A DNA stretch of 64,000 bases, taken from positions 58,805,303-58,869,302 of the forward strand of contig NC_054706.1 in NCBI RefSeq assembly GCF_016097555.1. Reading direction: 5' to 3'. Shown here piece after piece: positions 27,701 to 37,374 of the stretch. The stretch's first letter is position 1; each line of letters opens with the position of its first letter. The notes under the pieces are model-generated. The model was not told the origin of the DNA and ran no database searches. It saw nothing but the letters and a program-made list of their open reading frames with translations. The translations under genes and the position numbers were made by a program. Origin of the DNA: Gigantopelta aegis. Its lineage: Eukaryota; Mollusca; Gastropoda; Neomphalida; Peltospiridae.

Positions 27701-29514
27701 ACCAGAGAAAAGTATCTCAGGGAGGAGACAGCTGGCAGCAAGGTCAGAACAAGTGGCCACCACAGCAGCAGCAGTGGGCAGAAGGAGGTCCAGAGCAGTC
27801 AAGGCGACAAGAGGGTGGTCCTGGTGGTGGTGGTCCTCCTGGTCCTCGTCAGACTGGAAGACAAGATGACTCTTCTTTCTCCAGCCATGGAAGCAGAGCT
27901 CCACTAATGGACAGACCGGGTGGACAACAGACATTTGATTCTGGTCAGGAAAGATGGAGAGATCAAGGTAACTTTGATGCACCGGACGCTCCTAGGAAAG
28001 ATGGACCCGGTCGAGATAACTATTCCAGGCAGGGTGATGGTCGAGACATGGATCGATTCGACAGAATGGGTGGAAGCCAGGGTTCAGATTCTGACATGCG
28101 GGGTGAATCACGAGGTTTCGGTGACAGACGCGAGAATTCTCGAGGAAGTGATCGTTTTGATAGAGGCCGAAGTAATCGTGATTCTGATCGACATGGCGGA
28201 TCGCAGTATGACAGAGGTGGTGAGGGTCGAGGATCTAGTTTTGACCGTCGTGGAGGAGGCTCACGGAAATTTGATAGCGACCGAGGTGGCAAAAGTGGTG
28301 AAACTGACAAATTTGGAAGAGAAATCCGCTCAGATGGTGACCGATACAGCAGAAATCGAGATTCAGACACAGAACGGTCCTCGGGACGGGGTGGAGATTC
28401 TTCTAGGTATGGGAGAAACCAGAGTTCTGATGCAGATAGATACGGCAGAGGCCAGGACTCCGATTCCGACAGACGAAGCCGAAGTACGGGTTCCGACAGA
28501 TACAGTCGTGATGCCGATCGATATTCACGGGATCGTGGGTCGGATTCTGATAGGTTCGGTGGTGCTCGTGGGTCTGATAGTGCTCGCACCACAGACAATG
28601 ACAGACGTAGTAATAGAGGTCCTGATAGTGAAAAGCAGTCCCACGGTCGTCGATCGGACTTTGATAGAAACGAGGGATCCAGAAATTCAGATCAGTCCAG
28701 GAGGCCAAACGATGTACCGCCAAATCAGCAAGCCCAAAGCAGGATGAAACCAGAAAGTAAAGCTTCAGCACCAAGTTCAGCTGACAAGTCTGAAGCGTCT
28801 GCAGAAGACAGGCCAAGGAGGAGAAAAAGTAAGTGGGATACTCCCAGTGAAGACGCAGGTTTGGCCGATAAAAGTGAAGCTGCGCCGTCGGTAACGATTA
28901 AACAGGAGCCAGGTGAACCGATTGGCGACCAAAACAACAAGCAGATGGACACTTCTGTTAAAAGTAGCCCAGTCAAAATTGAGAAAAATCAGCCACCAGC
29001 TGAAAGCAAATCTATGGACGATTCTAAGAAAAACCAACAGGACGAAAATATAATGCAAGATGACACAAACATGCCTCCCACTGACATTCGGGCTGGTGAC
29101 CTAGGGCAGCACCAGATGCCCATGAAAGGCATGCCTGGAGGTTTCTCACCTCCACCGCCATTCCAAGCCAGACACCCACACCCATCAGGAGGTCCTCCTC
29201 CAAGGGGACCTCCAGGGGGCCCACCGAGAGGTCCACGGAATCCTGGCGATGGCCCCTCACAAGGATTCGGTTTTGGTGGACCACGGCCCTTCAGGCACAG
29301 AGGTCCAGGTCCGCAGCAGTTTGATGGGCCCCGCGGACCCAGAGGTCCTCCAGGAGCACAGTGGAACCGTCCTCGATTTGGTCCCGGTGGTCCAAGCCCT
29401 CGGGGACCAGGTGGACCGGGCGGTCCAGGCCCTCGACCCCTGCTGTCACTTAGAGGATTGGGACCAGGTGATCGCTTCCAAAGACCTGGCGGTAGATTCC
29501 CAAGACCTTTTTGA
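4903..29514 (+). CDS. HNRNPUL1: HNRNPUL1-like SPRY/P-loop RNA-binding protein, 11 coding exons
   Basis: Exons: 4903-5213, 6286-6456, 7849-7936, 8195-8315, 9030-9279, 10128-10257, 11139-11355, 11500-11664, 18073-18205, 24275-24347, 26596-29514. All junctions are GT-AG and in phase; the total is 4578 nt, 1525 aa. Residues 1-160 are P/Q/M-rich. A B30.2/SPRY domain covers about 150-325. A polynucleotide-kinase-like P-loop domain covers about 358-530, with Walker A GLPGSGKT at 363-370 and LDQTN at 439-443. Phrases such as DKMRVMG and KKRNYILDQTNVY match vertebrate HNRNPUL1 closely. The last exon encodes 972 residues: NWQQ-rich, then R/S/D/G-rich, then K-rich with SUMO-type motifs, then PPGGPRGP-rich. 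The family acts in nuclear RNA processing and DNA-damage responses. The start is the first ATG after an in-frame TGA (4876). The usual N-terminal SAP domain is not visible, so an alternative upstream 5' exon is possible. The gene is certain; the N-terminus is less so. Confidence 0.93.
5726..5995. repeat. Possible CAGGGCTCGACC repeat
   Basis: CAGGGCTCGACCTTAGCGGT opens a stretch with repeated GGTAGCC/GGCTAC phrases on both strands. The right limit is uncertain. A related TTACTTGTCC/GGACAAG-rich stretch precedes it (5515-5700). Confidence 0.35.
6494..6840 (+). mobile_element. SINE, head 1, tail B with the tail end repeated
   Basis: The head AGTAGCCCAGTGGTAA is followed by a shortened body and tail B (ATGTTTGACAACAAATAG). 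The tail's last part occurs a second time from 6773. Confidence 0.75.
6813..7056 (+). repeat. 122-bp perfect tandem duplication
   Basis: Copies 6813-6934 and 6935-7056 differ at one visible base. Each begins in the tail of a SINE (ATCATTAAACAAAACAAAC) and continues into unique intron sequence. Confidence 0.9.
7113..7432 (+). mobile_element. SINE, head 1, tail A
   Basis: GGGCGGGACGTAGCCCAGTA begins the head; GTCGTTAAATAAAACATG ends the tail. It lies in HNRNPUL1 intron 2. A 50-bp body fragment (7455-7505) follows. Confidence 0.8.
8656..8786. repeat. Inverted repeat, about 30-bp arms
   Basis: ATTGTCTGTTATTTCTT on the left is mirrored by AAGAAATAACAGACAAT on the right, with TTAATT at both outer edges. 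It is MITE-like and lies in an HNRNPUL1 intron. Confidence 0.6.
9292..9485. mobile_element. Decayed CAGGGCTAGCTCTG-type MITE next to an exon
   Basis: It starts 13 bases after HNRNPUL1 exon 5 ends. CAGGG at the left, an internal GAGCTCTGGGTGAACAG, and AGAGCTAGCTCTG at the right place it in the family of 21292-21437. Confidence 0.6.
9553..9810 (+). repeat. 146-bp tandem duplication
   Basis: TGTGACCTACTTTTCA at 9553 recurs as TGTGACCTATTTTTCA at 9699. Both copies run through ACTTGGGATGGTG. Confidence 0.8.
10241..10435 (+). repeat. 98-bp tandem duplication spanning an HNRNPUL1 donor
   Basis: The last bases of exon 6 and its donor (CTGTGAG|GTTAGTGC at 10251) recur at 10349, followed by matching intron sequence through ATGATCACAGTGT. 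Confidence 0.85.
14035..14367 (+). mobile_element. SINE, head 1, tail A
   Basis: Full length, with A and B box regions intact. CGCTGTCTG (14026-14034) and CGTTGTCTG (14368-14376) are probable target duplications. Confidence 0.85.
17189..17370 (+). mobile_element. SINE fragment, tail B
   Basis: Body remnants (GTTTGTGCTGTCTTGTCTGT) and tail B are present; about 25 bp of foreign sequence interrupts the tail near 17320. Confidence 0.65.
17371..17524 (+). repeat. 77-bp tandem duplication
   Basis: TTTCTTAAGAAAAGAACAG starts at 17371 and 17448; the copies differ at two bases. It starts at the end of a SINE tail. Confidence 0.9.
19049..19130. repeat. GT/GC-rich microsatellite
   Basis: Alternating GTGTGTGCGC tracts in a large HNRNPUL1 intron. 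Such tracts can adopt Z-DNA. Confidence 0.8.
19435..19752. mobile_element. TTAA-flanked MITE, same family as 49768-50152
   Basis: TTAA lies at 19431-19434 and 19753-19756. The right end inverted reads AGGTGCATATCCTAGTTTC. Internal phrases such as TTTTTGATAATTTAA, CTTACATTTTATT and TTTGTAGATTAA recur in the copy at 49768-50152. It is non-coding and lies in a large HNRNPUL1 intron. Confidence 0.65.
21292..21437. mobile_element. CAGGGCTAGCTCTG-type palindromic MITE
   Basis: The ends are CAGGGCAAGCTCTGG and, inverted, CAGGGCTAGCTCTGG. TATTG flanks both sides (21287-21291 and 21438-21442). The interior repeats CGCCAA and AAAATTC in palindromic order. Confidence 0.75.
21588..21790 (+). mobile_element. 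SINE, head 1, 3' truncated
   Basis: The head GGACGTAGCCCAGTGGTAAA and body are present. It stops at a T-run (21789-21804) before any tail. Confidence 0.75.
24412..24595. mobile_element. CAGGGGTGGGAATT MITE
   Basis: Both ends read CAGGGGTGGGAATT inward. GTATAT flanks each side (24406-24411 and 24596-24601). A second copy lies at 61237-61388. It is 65 bases after HNRNPUL1 exon 10. Confidence 0.85.
24608..24921 (+). mobile_element. SINE, head 1, tail B, 11-bp target duplication
   Basis: TATATAATTCA flanks it exactly (24597-24607 and 24922-24932). It joins head 1 (GCCCAGTGGTAAAGCATTCG) to tail B, unlike the more common head 1/tail A copies. It sits between two MITEs. Confidence 0.9.
24931..25046. 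mobile_element. Fragment of CAGGGCTAGCTCTG-type MITE
   Basis: CAGGGTTAGCTATGGGTGAG resembles one terminus of the family. The interior is AT-rich and no matching far end is seen. A SINE is inserted exactly at its left end. Confidence 0.45.
25053..25394. mobile_element. CAGGGCTTCTAGA-type MITE
   Basis: This is the same family as 44709-45034. The right end inverted reads CAGGGCTTCTAGAATTTTA; the left end has decayed to CAGACCTTTTAGA. It is non-coding and lies in HNRNPUL1's last intron. Confidence 0.7.
25481..25782 (+). mobile_element. SINE, head 1, tail A, 11-bp target duplication
   Basis: TTATCCTAATC flanks it exactly (25470-25480 and 25783-25793). The B-box region is deleted, yet both duplications are perfect. 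Confidence 0.9.
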
Positions 29515-29818
29515 ATTGCTGCCTCAGTATGACATTTTATCGTTATTAATCATTTTACTTGCACAATGAATTTTTTGTTCATGAATAGTCGTTAAAATTT
29601 TATTTGGGGACTTCTTCTGTTTTTTAGAAATTCTCTGATGTTGAGGTATATACTTCACATATGTTAAAAAAAAAAAAGAATCATCTTCATGCAGTAGTGA
29701 AACCAAATATTGTAGTGCATTCAGTGACTAAGATTTTATTACATTCGAAGTTTATTGATGATCATGTTGAACCCATTTTCAGAATACCTTGATGTCCCAC
29801 TTGTTTTATGTCTGTAAC

Positions 29819-29824
29819 AATAAA
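29819..29824 (+). terminator. Polyadenylation signal AATAAA
   Basis: A canonical AATAAA lies 305 bases after the HNRNPUL1 stop codon, in AT-rich 3' UTR sequence, with a GT-rich stretch following (about 29839-29855). It is the best candidate for the end of the transcript. Confidence 0.6.
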
Positions 29825-29977
29825 TATTAAAAAATGTTAGTTTGGGGGTTTTGTTTTATGCCTAGTCAGCTATTGTGGCTAATAGAGTATCATATAATTG
29901 ATAAACAACACTATGTGAGATGTTCTGCAGAGAACTATAATGAATTCGTATGGAAATTGAGTTGCATGTATGTTTCG

Positions 29978-30184
29978 TTTTTTCTCGTCCCAGTCAGTGC
30001 GCCACGACTAGTATACCAATGGCTATGGTATGTGCTGTCTGTGAGGAAAGTGCTAGTTAAAGATCCCTTGCTGCTTATGGAAGAATACAGTGGCTTTCCT
30101 CAGAAAACTATCCGAATGACTTAATGTTGACATCCAATAGCTGAAGATCAATAAATCAATGTGCTCTTGTGGCGTCATAAAACG
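29978..30184 (+). mobile_element. SINE, head missing, tail B
   Basis: Body (CCAGTCAGTGCGCCACGACT) and tail B are present, about 150 bp beyond the HNRNPUL1 polyadenylation signal. Confidence 0.65.
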
Positions 30185-30799
30185 ACCATAGTCATTGTTT
30201 GATGAACCACTGAACCATTAACGAAATAAATATCTGTACCTGTACATGTATACTCACTCAAAGGTTAGTCACCAAAGTAATATCCATCAGTGTGCGATTT
30301 TGGTTTAAAACATACAAGTGTCATAAAGTCTCAGTTTGCAAATCCTTAGAGCCCACTACCAACCCAGCGAGCCCTGCCGTGTGCCTCCAGAAGATGCACT
30401 AAATGTTTTGCATGAAAACATGGAAAAGATAGCTATTCAATAAAGTGATTTCCCAGGATTTTGAGATGTATGTTGACTGTTATTTCGAAGAATCAATGTA
30501 ATTTGTACAAATATTGTTTTTGAGCCTGCATGGCTGGTATGCTAGGCATGTCGGAGAGTCCTGTATGACTTTTGCGAGCCTTGTGCTCCCGGACTCTCCT
30601 TAAAATCGCACAATGTCCATTGATGATTGCCAAGTGACCAATACCTGATGGGTCTGTTTTTGCAAAATTCCACTTGGTATGGACATAATTACTATTTGTT
30701 TAGATGTTTTGTCCTTGTCAGTTTCTATAGTCTCTGACTAATTAGTTATGTTGGGGTTTTTTTCTTTAATGACATCACTTCAGCATATTTATTAATTGG

Positions 30800-30900
30800 T
30801 TATCAGCTATTGGATGACAAACATTTACCAATTGAAATTCTGACATGGTCTTCGAGGACGGTGATATCTTTTATATGCACTTTCCCACATACAGGAACTT
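30800..30900 (-). mobile_element. SINE fragment, tail B
   Basis: Inverted body/tail sequence (GCTATTGGATGACAAACATT) ends at about CCCACATACAGG. It is diverged. Confidence 0.5.
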
Positions 30901-31113
30901 TTAAATACATCGTGAGGCACTGGTTGCGACAGTGAAAAAACCTGATTGGTCTACCTAGGAGTTTTGATCCTATGGTCAAAGAATTTCTAGTGAGCACTGT
31001 ACCATCTGAGCTGGATCCCACCATACTACACCAAAATGACATGTCCACAATGTGTGAGAATGCATCAGCAAGCTTTACATCTAAATCTGGCCAATTAAAT
31101 TCCCTATGTAGAA

Positions 31114-31496
31114 ACCGGCCTCGGTGGCGTCGTGGCAGGCCATCGGTCTACAGGTTGGTAGGTACTGGGTTCGGATCCCAGTCGAGGCATGGGATTTTTA
31201 ATCCAGATACCGACTCCAAACCCTGAGTGAGTGCTCCGCAAGGCTCAATGGGTAGGTGTAAACCACTTGCACCGACCAGTGATCCATAACTGGTTCAACA
31301 AAGGCCATGGTTTGTGCTATCCTGCCTGTGGGAAGCGCAAATAAAAGATCCCTTGCTACTAATCGGAAGAGTAGCCCATGTAGTGGCGACAGCGGGTTTC
31401 CTCTCAAAATCTGTGTGGTCCTTAACCATATGTCTGACGCCATATAACCGTAAATAAAATGTGTTGAGTGCGTCATTAAATAAAACATTTCTTTCT
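31114..31496 (+). mobile_element. SINE, head 2, tail A, 14-bp target duplication
   Basis: TTCCCTATGTAGAA flanks it exactly (31100-31113 and 31497-31510). The head is a different tRNA-like module (GGCCTCGGTGGCGTCGTGGC, B-box GGGTTCGGATCCC) joined to the common body and tail A. Confidence 0.93.
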
Positions 31497-31633
31497 TTCC
31501 CTATGTAGAAGGGTTCTGCTCGCAGTGATTGGTAACAGTTGGTCTGGAGCCAATTTCACAAAACATTGTTAGGTGTGCGAGTAGCAGTTATACAGGTAAT
31601 AGGACTACAAGTGTTTGGCGTCTTATTTCCCAA

Positions 31634-31922
31634 CAGGGAAGGACGTAGGTCAGTGGTATGGCTTTAATGGTGGGCCCGTTGTGCTATTTCTCTTTCCAGC
31701 CAGTGCTCCACAATTGGTGTAACAAAGGCTGTGGTATGTACTATCCTTTCTGTGAGATGGTGCATATAAAAGATTCCTTGCTGCTAATCGAAAAGAGTGG
31801 CCTATGAAGTGGTGACAGGGACTTTCCTCTCAATATCTGTGTGGTCCTTAACCATATGTCTGATGCCATATAACCGTAAATAAAATGTGTTGAGTGCGTT
31901 GTTAAATAAAACATTTTCTTCC
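31634..31922 (+). mobile_element. SINE, head 1 shortened, tail A
   Basis: GGACGTAGGTCAGTGGTATG is followed by a deleted B-box region, then body and tail A ending TTAAATAAAACATTTTCTTC. Confidence 0.75.
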
Positions 31923-32091
31923 CATTTCATGCAGAAAATTACATCATTATGGAAGATGGGGCAATTTAAGAACCAAAGAAAATGAAACCTTATTTGTAAT
32001 ACTGTAAATAGTGTGAAGAATGTGATTTAGTCGTAGATTTACATTTACTTCCAAAAGTAGGCTTACGATGTTTTGTGAAATCTGTACCTGG

Positions 32092-32183
32092 TCCAGCTAG
32101 CATTCTTAAAGTTTTGATCAACACTGTTGCTATAGATCATGCTTGTAATACTATGTCAGCCAAACAGATGGATGAATTTCATT
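32092..32183 (+). repeat. Isolated diverged minisatellite unit with flank
   Basis: GGTCCAGCTAGCATTCTTAA followed by AGTTTTGATCAACACTGTTG is a diverged 54-bp unit lying outside the main array. It is followed by sequence matching the array's right flank. It looks like an ancestral single-copy state or the relic of a second element. Confidence 0.6.
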
Positions 32184-32224
32184 TACATTTAAATCTGGCC
32201 AATTAAATTCCCTATTATATGTAG

Positions 32225-35200
32225 CATGGTTCTGCTGACAGTGGTGATGGTTGGTTTGCTCCAGCTAGCTTTCTTAAAGTTTTTACCACCACTGTTTCTA
32301 TAGGTTGGTTTGGTCCAGCTAGCTTTCTTAAAGTTTTGACCACCACTGTTTCTATAGGTTGGTTTGGTCCAGCTAGCTTTCTTAAAGTTTTGACCACCAC
32401 TGTTTCTATAGGTTGGTTTGGTCCAGCTAGCTTTCTTAGTTTTGGCCACCACCGTTTCTATAGGTTGGTTTGGTCCAGCTAGCTTTCTTAAAGTTTTTAC
32501 CACCACTGTTTCTATAGGTTGGTTTGGTCCAGCTAGCTTACTTAAAGTTTTGACCACCACTGTTTCTATAGGTTGGTTTGGTCCAGTTAGCATTCTTAAA
32601 GTTTTGACCACCACTGTTTCTATAGGTTGGTTTGGTCCAGTTAGCATTCTTAAAGTTTTGGCCACCACTGTTTCTATAGGTTGGTTTGGTCCAGCTAGCT
32701 TTCTTAGTTTTGGCCACCACCGTTTCTATAGGTTGGTTTGGTCCAGCTAGCTTTCTTAAAGTTTTGACCACCACCGTTTCTATAGGTTGGTTTGGTCCAG
32801 TTAGCATTCTTAAAGTTTTGGCCACCACCGTTTCTATAGGTTGGTTTGGTCCAGCTAGCTTTCTTAAAGTTTTGACCACCACTGTTTCTATAGGTTGGTT
32901 TGCTCCAGCTAGCTTTCTTAAAATTTTTACCACCACTGTTTCTATAGGTTGGTTTGGTCCAGCTAGCTTTCTTAAAGTTTTGACCACCACTGTTTCTATA
33001 GGTTGGTTTGGTCCAGCTAGCTTTCTTAAAGTTTTGACCACCACTGTTTCTATAGGTTGGTTTGGTCCAGCTAGCTTTCTTAAAGTTTTGACCACCACTG
33101 TTTCTATAGGTTGGTTTGGTCCAGCTAGCTTTCTTAAAGTTTTGACCACCACTGTTTCTATAGGTTGGTTTGGTCCAGCTAGCTTTCTTAAAGTTTTGAC
33201 CACCACTGTTTCTATAGGTTGGTTTGGTCCAGCTAGCTTTCTTAAAGTTTTGACCACCACTGTTTCTATAGGTTGGTTTGGTCCAGCTAGCTTTCTTAAA
33301 GTTTTGACCACCACTGTTTCTATAGGTTGGTTTGGTCCAGCTAGCTTTCTTAAAGTTTTGACCACCACTGTTTCTATAGGTTGGTTTGGTCCAGCTAGCT
33401 TTCTTAAAGTTTTGACCACCACTGTTTCTATAGGTTGGTTTGGTCCAGCTAGCTTTCTTAAAGTTTTGACCACCACTGTTTCTATAGGTTGGTTTGGTCC
33501 AGCTAGCTTTCTTAAAGTTTTGACCACCACTGTTTCAATAGGTTGGTTTGGTCCAGCTAGCTTTCTTAAAGTTTTGGCCACCACCGTTTCTATAGGTTGG
33601 TTTGGTCCAGCTAGCTTACTTAAAGTTTTGACCACCACTGTTTCTATAGGTTGGTTTGGTCCAGTTAGCATTCTTAAAGTTTTGACCACCACTGTTTCTA
33701 TAGGTTGGTTTGGTCCAGTTAGCATTCTTAAAGTTTTGGCCACCACTGTTTCTATAGGTTGGTTTGGTCCAGCTAGCTTTCTTAGTTTTGGCCACCACCG
33801 TTTCTATAGGTTGGTTTGGTCCAGCTAGCTTTCTTAAAGTTTTGACCACCACTGTTTCTATAGGTTGGTTTGGTCCAGCTAGCTTACTTAAAGTTTTGAC
33901 CACCGTTTCTATAGGTTGGTTTGGTCCAGCTAGCTTTCTTAAAGTTTTGACCACCACTGTTTCTATAGGTTGGTTTGGTCCAGCTAGCTTTCTTAAAGTT
34001 TTGACCACCACTGTTTCTATAGGTTGGTTTGGTCCAGCTAGCTTTCTTAAAGTTTTGACCACCACTGTTTCTATAGGTTGGTTTGGTCCAGCTAGCTTTC
34101 TTAAAGTTTTGACCACCACTGTTTCTATAGGTTGGTTTGGTCCAGCTAGCTTTCTTAAAGTTTTGACCACCACCGTTTCTATAGGTTGGTTTGGTCCAGC
34201 TAGCTTTCTTAAAGTTTTGACCACCACTGTTTCTATAGGTTGGTTTGGTCCAGCTAGCTTTCTTAAAGTTTTGACCACCACTGTTTCTATAGGTTGGTTT
34301 GGTCCAGTTAGCATTCTTAAAGTTTTGGCCACCACTGTTTCTATAGGTTGGTTTGGTCCAGCTAGCTTTCTTAGTTTTGGCCACCACCGTTTCTATAGGT
34401 TGGTTTGGTCCAGCTAGCTTTCTTAAAGTTTTGACCACCACCGTTTCTATAGGTTGGTTTGGTCCAGTTAGCATTCTTAACGTTTTGGCCACCACTGTTT
34501 CTATAGCTTGGTTTGGTCCAGCTAGCTTTCTTAAAGTTTTGACCACCACTGTTTCTATAGGTTGGTTTGGTCCAGCTAGCTTTCTTAAAGTTTTGACCAC
34601 CACTGTTTCTATAGGTTGGTTTGGTCCAGTTAGCATTCTTAAAGTTTTGGCCACCACTGTTTCAATAGGTTGGTTTGGTCCAGCTAGCTTTCTTAAAGTT
34701 TTGACCACCACCGTTTCTATAGGTTGGTTTGGTCCAGCTAGCTTACTTAAAGTTTTGACCACCACGGTTTCTATAGGTTGGTTTGGTCCAGCTAGCTTAC
34801 TTAAAGTTTTGACCACCACCGTTTCTATAGGTTGGTTTGGTCCAGTTAGCATTCTTAAAGTTTTGGCCACCACCGTTTCTATAGGTTGGTTTGGTCCAGC
34901 TAGCTTTCTTAAAGTTTTGACCACCACCGTTTCTATAGGTTGGTTTGGTCCAGTTAGCATTCTTAAAGTTTTGGCCACCACTGTTTCTATAGGTTGGTTT
35001 GGTCCAGCTAGCTTTCTTAAAGTTTTGGCCACCACCGTTTCTATAGGTTGGTTTGGTCCAGTTAGCATTCTTAAAGTTTTGGCCACCACTGTTTCTATAG
35101 GTTGGTTTGGTCCAGCTAGCTTTCTTAAAGTTTTGACCACCACCGTTTCTATAGGTTGGTTTGGTCCAGTTAGCATTCTTAAAGTTTTGGCCACCACTGT

Positions 35201-35903
35201 TTCTATAGGTTGGTTTGGTCCAGCTAGCTTTCTTAAAGTTTTGGCCACCACCGTTTCTATAGGTTGGTTTGGTCCAGTTAGCTTTCTTAAAGTTTTGGCC
35301 ACCACTGTTTCTATAGGTTGGTTTGGTCCAGCTAGCTTTCTTAAAGTTTTGACCACCACCGTTTCTATAGGTTGGTTTGGTCCAGCTAGCTTACTTAAGT
35401 TTTGACCACCACTGTTTCTATAGGTTGGTTTGGTCCAGCTAGCTTACTTAAAGTTTTGACCACCACCGTTTCTATAGGTTGGTTTGGTCCAGCTAGCTTA
35501 CTTAAAGTTTTGACCACCACTGTTTCTTTAGGTTGGTTTGGTCCAGCTAGCTTACTTAAAGTTTTGACCACCACCGTTTCTATAGGTTGGTTTGGTCCAG
35601 CTAGCTTACTTAAAGTTTTGACCACCACCGTTTCTATAGGTTGGTTTGGTCCAGCTAGCTTACTTAAAGTTTTGACCACCACCGTTTCTATAGGTTGGTT
35701 TGGTCCAGCTAGCTTTCTTAAAGTTTTGACCACCACTGTTTCTATAGGTTGGTTTGGTCCAGTTAGCTTACTTAAAGTTTTTACCCCCACCGTTTCTATA
35801 GATAATGTTTGTACCAGTAATACTGTGTCGGTGAAACAGATGGATCAATTTCATACTTCGGCATATTAACGTCACCTCTAATAAATTACTCAGCAGAACC
35901 CTG
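32225..35903. mobile_element. Possible hAT-like element carrying the minisatellite
   Basis: The array is bounded by CATGGTTCTGCTGACAG on the left and, inverted on the right, CAGGGTTCTGCTGAG, which resembles hAT-type termini. A further copy of the left-end phrase lies at 31509-31520 (GGGTTCTGCT). A sequence ending ACAGATGGATxAATTTCAT is present on both sides (32165-32183 and 35837-35855). Target duplications are not convincing. This is inference from end similarity. Confidence 0.35.
32240..35800. repeat. Minisatellite, 54-bp unit, about 65 copies
   Basis: The unit contains GGTTGGTTTGGTCCAGCTAG followed by CTTTCTTAAAGTTTTGACCA and returns every 54 bases. Recurrent variants are CTTACTTAAAG, TTAGCATTCTTAAAG, GGCCACC for GACCACC, and a 52-bp unit lacking two bases (near 32430, 32703, 33781 and 34370). 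The mixing of variants shows higher-order duplication. Because 54 is divisible by three, both strands stay open and read as 18-residue periodic peptides. No start context, splice site or domain supports a protein. Confidence 0.95.
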
Positions 35904-36413
35904 TATAGGCAACACTACTAAATTACATCTCACCATAGTCCATAATGCAGTAAATTGAGCATGTATCAGGCTATCAACTGTCACAGTGGAGTTGCCAAGT
36001 CTATAGTTGTGTTTGTAATTTTCCCCACTCAATTTATGACTGGTTGCTCAGGTTAACCACTAATTGGTCGTACGAGTTTACAATGAGAATCAAGTTGTAA
36101 CGGTGCCCACACTAGCAACTGAACAGTTGTAGAAGTTGAGATATTGGTGAGTTGGCCAACTTTGTTGTGACAGTTGGTAGTTAGTCTGGCATAAGTCTGC
36201 CATTGGTTATCTCAAGTGTCCTCTAGCTGTACGAGAATATGGCTAGAGTGCATTCTGTGTAACAGAGTGTCAATTTTCTACAACCAAATGTTTGACAAGT
36301 AGTGTCTAAAATAAAATAAAAATTTAAAACTGATGCCACAGACCTTTGATCCTTTTTCAGTTTGCTCATGACATTAACTTACATGTTAGTAACTAGCACA
36401 AATGCTAAATAAG

Positions 36414-36660
36414 CAGGGCTTCTAGAATTTTTATAAAATCTACTAGCCATGGGATCAGTGATTTAAAAAATGTACTAGCCACAATTAAAAGTTCACAAGC
36501 CCTATATTAAGTTAATACAAATTTATTAAAGAATAGTAATAATCAGATATGTTACCTAAGGAGGGAGATGGAGGTTAAACAACCTAACATGGGGGGGGGG
36601 GTGGGCAGGATATTCATATTTACAAAATAGACTTAACTGCAACATTTGACCTAAATATTT
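36414..36660. mobile_element. CAGGGCTTCTAGA-type MITE, one end missing
   Basis: It begins CAGGGCTTCTAGAATTTTTA and runs in the reverse orientation of 44709-45034. The far terminus is not found, so it is truncated. A G-run at 36592-36601 interrupts it. Confidence 0.65.
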
Positions 36661-37006
36661 CAAGAGCAACACCACAGTTTCAAGAAAATGTTTATTATCA
36701 ATTCATAAACAGTGAAATATACATGTACATGTAAATTATTAAAACATTTTGACATTGAGAAACATCACTTTTAAGCACATTTGGTAAAAATATTTTTCAC
36801 ATGCCATTATGGCCAGTGAATATTACGAAGTGACTAATACAAAGCAAGGATTATAATGTAGAAATATACACTAAATTATTACCGGTATTTACATGTAGAT
36901 CAAATATATACTTGTCGGAAAATGTTCCTGAACACCAAATACAATGGTTTCAAACCATCTATAAAGTTAGTAATTAGTTGAAAAACAAATATATATATAT
37001 ATATAT

Positions 37007-37202
37007 ATTAACGACACCAGTAGAATCGCACGTGTGATTTATTGATGTCAAATATTTGGTAGTTTTGACATATAGGCTTAGAGTGAAAACCGTATATATG
37101 TTTTCATTAGTAGCAAGGGATTTTTTATATGCATCATCCCATACAGGATACCACATACCACAGCATTTGATATGCCCATTGTGGTGCATTGGCTGGAATA
37201 AT
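37007..37202 (-). mobile_element. SINE, head missing, tail B
   Basis: Inverted tail TTAACGACACCAGTAGAATC and body are present. It abuts an (AT)n run at 36989-37008. Confidence 0.65.
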
Positions 37203-37267
37203 CAGATTATACATAAAATTAAATGACTATATAATTATTAAGTGGCAGTGGAGCACAGACCTGGTGC

Positions 37268-37374
37268 AGATCTAGGGGTTTGTGAAAAGGGGTAGCACTG
37301 GATATGGTAATAGCTTTTATTTTATACACTGGCAAAATAAAAGGTGGGCACGTGCCTACCCCTGAATCTGCAGT
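37268..37374. mobile_element. TGCAGATCTAGGGG MITE
   Basis: GTGCAGATCTAGGGGT on the left and ACCCCTGAATCTGCAG on the right form an imperfect inverted pair around about 75 bp. Target duplication is not seen. Confidence 0.5.

Noticed and set aside
27377-28816. Minus-strand and alternative-frame open frames of 137-275 residues over the last HNRNPUL1 exon
   Set aside because: They are shadows of a low-complexity coding exon; the + frame is in phase with ten upstream exons.
32538-35359. Long periodic open frames on both strands (up to 491 residues)
   Set aside because: They are by-products of a 54-bp unit, divisible by three and lacking stops. Both strands are equally open, frame breaks occur at 52-bp units, and no gene context exists.
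32240-35800. CRISPR-like array
   Set aside because: The repeats are head to tail with no unique spacers, in an animal genome.
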